A DNA stretch of 64,000 nucleotides, taken from contig NZ_PYGD01000004.1 in NCBI RefSeq assembly GCF_003014535.1, positions 124,001 to 188,000 of the forward strand, in the 5' to 3' direction. The notes beneath the pieces are model-generated. The model made no database searches. It saw only the letters and a program-made list of their open reading frames with translations, and was not told the DNA's origin. The position numbers and the translations under genes were made by a program. This document shows, piece by piece, positions 62,301 through 64,000 of the stretch. Within the stretch, counting starts at the first letter, position 1. Each line of letters starts with the position of its first letter. Source of the stretch: Taibaiella chishuiensis. GTDB lineage: Bacteria; Bacteroidota; Bacteroidia; Chitinophagales; Chitinophagaceae.

Positions 62301-64000
62301 CGATCCGGTTACGCTAAAGGTGCCGTTAGGATTAGCTACCGCGGTGCCAAAAGGGGTAGTGGTGCTGAACGAAGTAGAGGTACCGGTATAATATACCCGG
62401 GCGTTGGTAATGCTGGTGGCCGGGTTATTGCTGCCTGTGGTATTATAGTCGAGCTGTGTCAGGTTCAGCGGGAAAAAGCTGCCGCTCGTTACCACAACGG
62501 TACGGATGATCTGCTGGTTTACACTACCTGCTACAAGTGTGGAAGTAGAGGACTGTGTGGTGGTAGAAGATGCATAGGTCATTACCGGCGGCGTTTTCAA
62601 ACATACGCTTACTTCGGTATTGTTGCCGCTGCCATAGGTATAGATCCTGAAATAATAGGTCTGGCCCGGGGTAAGCCCGGTTATCGTACCTTCTTCATCA
62701 TCGTTACAGAACATGGATGTCAGGTTGCCGCAAGTGCCGGAGAAGAATTCGATCACACGGTCGGTACTGCCGCTAACGGTGGTGTTGGCATACATCAGCG
62801 ATGTGTAACCGGCAGGGCATACGAAAGAATACCATACATCCTCATCGGCCGTACCGACGCAGCCTGCCAGCGATTGCGTGGCATTCTGGGTGTTGGCAGT
62901 AACGCTTACACAGGTTGATGTGGTTGGTATAACGGGGAAGGCAATGGCGCCTGCACATTCGTCGTTAGCCGGCGGTGGCGGCAGGGTGCCGACACAGATC
63001 GTAAAGTTGGCTGCGGTCGTTACGGTAGCTACTGAGGTGTAGGCGCGTACATAATAAGTAGCCCCTCCGGTAAGTCCTGTTGCATTTAAAGTAGTTGATC
63101 CGCAGGCGGTGGCAACGGGCGTAAGGCTGCCCGGTGTGCCGGTGTACAATGCAGCTACCATAGTACCGGCAGAAACATTGCTGAAACTAATACGGTGCCC
63201 GGGGCCGGTAGCGACAAACTTATACCATACATCATCGTTCGTGCCGGATGCGCTGCAGCCGGGCGCTGCATCGGCCGATGCAGTTGCCGATACCGTTGTG
63301 CCTGTGGTAGTAGCCGTACAGGTCAGATCGGGATTGATAGATAAGGTTATTGCACCCGCTGCGTCGTCGTTGGCGGGTGGTGGTGGTGGCGGTGCGGCTA
63401 CCAGCGAGATCTCGTCGATGCTTACCGGCGGCATATAGTTGCCGCTCGCGTCATTTTCCCAATAGAAAATAAGTCTTCTCGTCGTTGCCACAGTGGTATT
63501 GCCGGCATCGGCGGCGCTGATGGTATAGGTCCTGGTTACATAGGTAGCCCCCACATCCGATACGGTGCCCAGTCGCGTGGTATTGCTTATCGAGGGCGCA
63601 CTGGAGCCGCTGCTGCTTGGTTGGGTGCCGGTAGCCGGTACGGTTGTGCCGTTTTGAATAAAAACGGAAAGGTCGTCGTAGTCAACTTCGCCCACGACCT
63701 TGACTTTAAAAGTCAGGGTAATCGAGGTCAACCCTGCGGGAAAAGTAACATCACGCCAGAATAAAACCCGCGACGAGCTGCCGGCATAGTTATAGGTCGT
63801 TCCCGTTGCATTATCCGAAATATAAGCGCTATTGCTGCCGGCAGATGCGGTAGCTGCCGAACCCACAAACCATTTATTGGTATTGGCAGAGGTAAAGTTC
63901 TGAACGGTCCAGCCATTGGCGGCAAAGTCTGCCCCGTTTTCAAAACCACCGTCGCCGGAGGGGGAGATCAGGGTGGTCTGAGCGAAGAGGGGGCTCAGAC
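59346..64000 (-). CDS. Giant T9SS type-A surface protein (5' end cut by window edge)
   Basis: At least 1551 residues. The apparent GTG start near 63866 is not the real one: the frame stays open to the window edge and reads LSPLFAQTTLISPSGDGGFE, the end of a signal peptide, so only some 15-25 residues are missing. Order: anchor-J-like jelly-roll (first ~200), two NDxxAGAI-type modules, four tandem ~145-residue repeats (codons spanning about 62580-60830; signature PFGTAVA...YFWLVYDI), a third NDxxSGAI module, then a domain with LYWETSAEHNFSYFELQRS and a type-A sorting domain (AYPNPVQQTLHIRI, GMYLLKYTDNSHTSVLKI). Probably adhesive; no enzymatic motif. Confidence 0.88.
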   Translation of the reverse strand, partial: LSPLFAQTTLISPSGDGGFENGADFAANGWTVQNFTSANTNKWFVGSAATASAGSNSAYISDNATGTTYNYAGSSSRVLFWRDVTFPAGLTSITLTFKVKVVGEVDYDDLSVFIQNGTTVPATGTQPSSSGSSAPSISNTTRLGTVSDVGATYVTRTYTISAADAGNTTVATTRRLIFYWENDASGNYMPPVSIDEISLVAAPPPPPPANDDAAGAITLSINPDLTCTATTTGTTVSATASADAAPGCSASGTNDDVWYKFVATGPGHRISFSNVSAGTMVAALYTGTPGSLTPVATACGSTTLNATGLTGGATYYVRAYTSVATVTTAANFTICVGTLPPPPANDECAGAIAFPVIPTTSTCVSVTANTQNATQSLAGCVGTADEDVWYSFVCPAGYTSLMYANTTVSGSTDRVIEFFSGTCGNLTSMFCNDDEEGTITGLTPGQTYYFRIYTYGSGNNTEVSVCLKTPPVMTYASSTTTQSSTSTLVAGSVNQQIIRTVVVTSGSFFPLNLTQLDYNTTGSNNPATSITNARVYYTGTSTSFSTTTPFGTAVANPNGTFSVTGSQTLAGANTGTTSNYFWLVYDINCTATVSDSVDAQCTGMVVGGTAQTPTATNPAGSRKITAAYATSRSDGNSTTAVTAGATNAQFVYANVAGTSACSSTATSVSFTVSGTAPAADIAQAKCYYTTSSTFSSAVPFGSAIATPAAGNITFTGSQPLGTGSNYFWLVYDISCTATGSNTLNGDVTGLVVNGVTVTPTGTAPSANAINALITTTQPTGTVNAGTANNQLIRVNLNPCGSSSTLTAATFNITGTTNAADILNAKAYYTSSTTFSTATPFGTAVASPGGSFTIAGNRTISGAGYLWLAYDVNCAATPTNVLDASCTEIILSGNAYTPAPANPSGTRAIVAPNNSTTITQSSTSVIPQGSFNQHIVYATVNGCINVPVTSITFATTGTTANADIAAARVFYTTANTFANAVPFGTAITTPGSSMTFTGNQPLATGTGYFWLVYDIAPSATLANVVDASLTNAVVNGNTLTPSASAASGTRTIVTPVVNDNASGAITLGLGAGCTTPTYTNVNASQNANEAVGSCTDAVNAYATVWYKFVAPPSGAVRISTDLGATSNTLSDSRVALFSASNPNDYSTFSLIGCDEDGGSVLGDGYMAVLYATGLNSGTTYYVQVGNYGSSTTSGTFCIAVDELSSSMLATANTCSSSYQTPVGTNTGYTGWTPLLDGSSRLIALVRNTAGVSPGSYTVAQNINTGAVRSDVNGIRYLDRNYRIVNSNTGNYDVQLFMLSSEQAALQAADPAATLNALNITRVTGESGCSANATGAGTTSLITQSGSSSAGGVSWVSFTTPGFSNFYINRGTVPLPIVLKDFSGKNAGAVNNLYWETSAEHNFSYFELQRSADGIHFNSIAQVNSDRNSNGSKYAYTDAAPFTGMNRYRLKIVDLDGKNSLSQVVSLEVKASKFTGVTAYPNPVQQTLHIRISGQAEGAAMVQLMDMTGKVIRSLQVQGNTATMDMNRIPAGMYLLKYTDNSHTSVLKITKD

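Overview
The window looks like chromosomal DNA of a Bacteroidota bacterium, most likely a member of the Chitinophagales/Chitinophagaceae. Evidence: many secreted proteins end in type IX secretion (T9SS) sorting domains (type A and type B); bacillithiol synthesis is present (BshC); and many genes are preceded by a -7 box of the form TAnnTTTG or TAnnTTTA, the primary-sigma promoter type of this phylum. Base composition is roughly half GC. The genus is not assigned. No rRNA, insertion sequence, prophage, CRISPR array or defence island is visible.

Layout. 1-6.7 kb: 3' part of rpoC, then a secreted lactonase-type beta-propeller, a secreted serine hydrolase with degenerate catalytic motifs and an unknown gene, the last three overlapping. 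6.8-9.4 kb: a small cysteine-rich secreted protein, and a carbonic anhydrase-porin pair. 9.8-12.5 kb: RNase R with a lysine/alanine-rich tail and a small lipoprotein. 12.7-18.5 kb: a complete tripartite RND efflux operon (TolC-type channel, adaptor lipoprotein, permease) with a promoter and a palindrome placed over its -33 region. 18.9-20.5 kb: an NagZ-like GH3 lipoprotein and an AHSA1-type SRPBCC protein. 20.9-24.0 kb: a T9SS type-B protein and a YceI protein. 24.0-24.9 kb: gene-free DNA with repeats. 24.9-25.2 kb: three identical tRNA-Val(UAC) genes. 25.3-29.9 kb: bshC, yigZ, a methyltransferase, ribD and a YHS lipoprotein. 29.9-32.3 kb: a flavin-halogenase-like enzyme and an O-methyltransferase-like enzyme in tandem. 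32.4-36.0 kb: a TonB-receptor-like barrel protein and a DUF2911/TPR protein. 36.2-39.7 kb: miaB, a DUF1361 membrane protein and a sigma-54 activator.

39.7-40.7 kb is gene-free and holds the most unusual DNA here: eight starts of a TGTCATCCTGAGCG repeat spaced alternately about 67 and exactly 80 bp, flanked by two other simple-repeat families. Diverged inverted members of the same family lie in the 24-kb gene-free region. 40.7-46.5 kb: mltG, an FAD-linked oxidase lipoprotein, a YdeI-type protein, an acyl-CoA synthetase and an alpha/beta hydrolase. 46.6-49.0 kb: two tandem paralogous T9SS proteins of identical length. 49.1-52.4 kb: a compact four-gene operon (paaK, unknown gene, paaI, AEC transporter). 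52.5-53.8 kb: a YncE-like beta-propeller. 53.8-64.0 kb: two giant T9SS type-A surface proteins on the minus strand; the second runs off the right edge, and its signal-peptide end is still visible at the boundary.

Most genes are recognisable housekeeping or envelope genes. I did not find a clear new multi-gene system. The best candidates for a second look are the intergenic repeat array with its dispersed relatives, the halogenase-like/methyltransferase pair, the efflux operon promoter, and the paaK-unknown-paaI-AEC operon.
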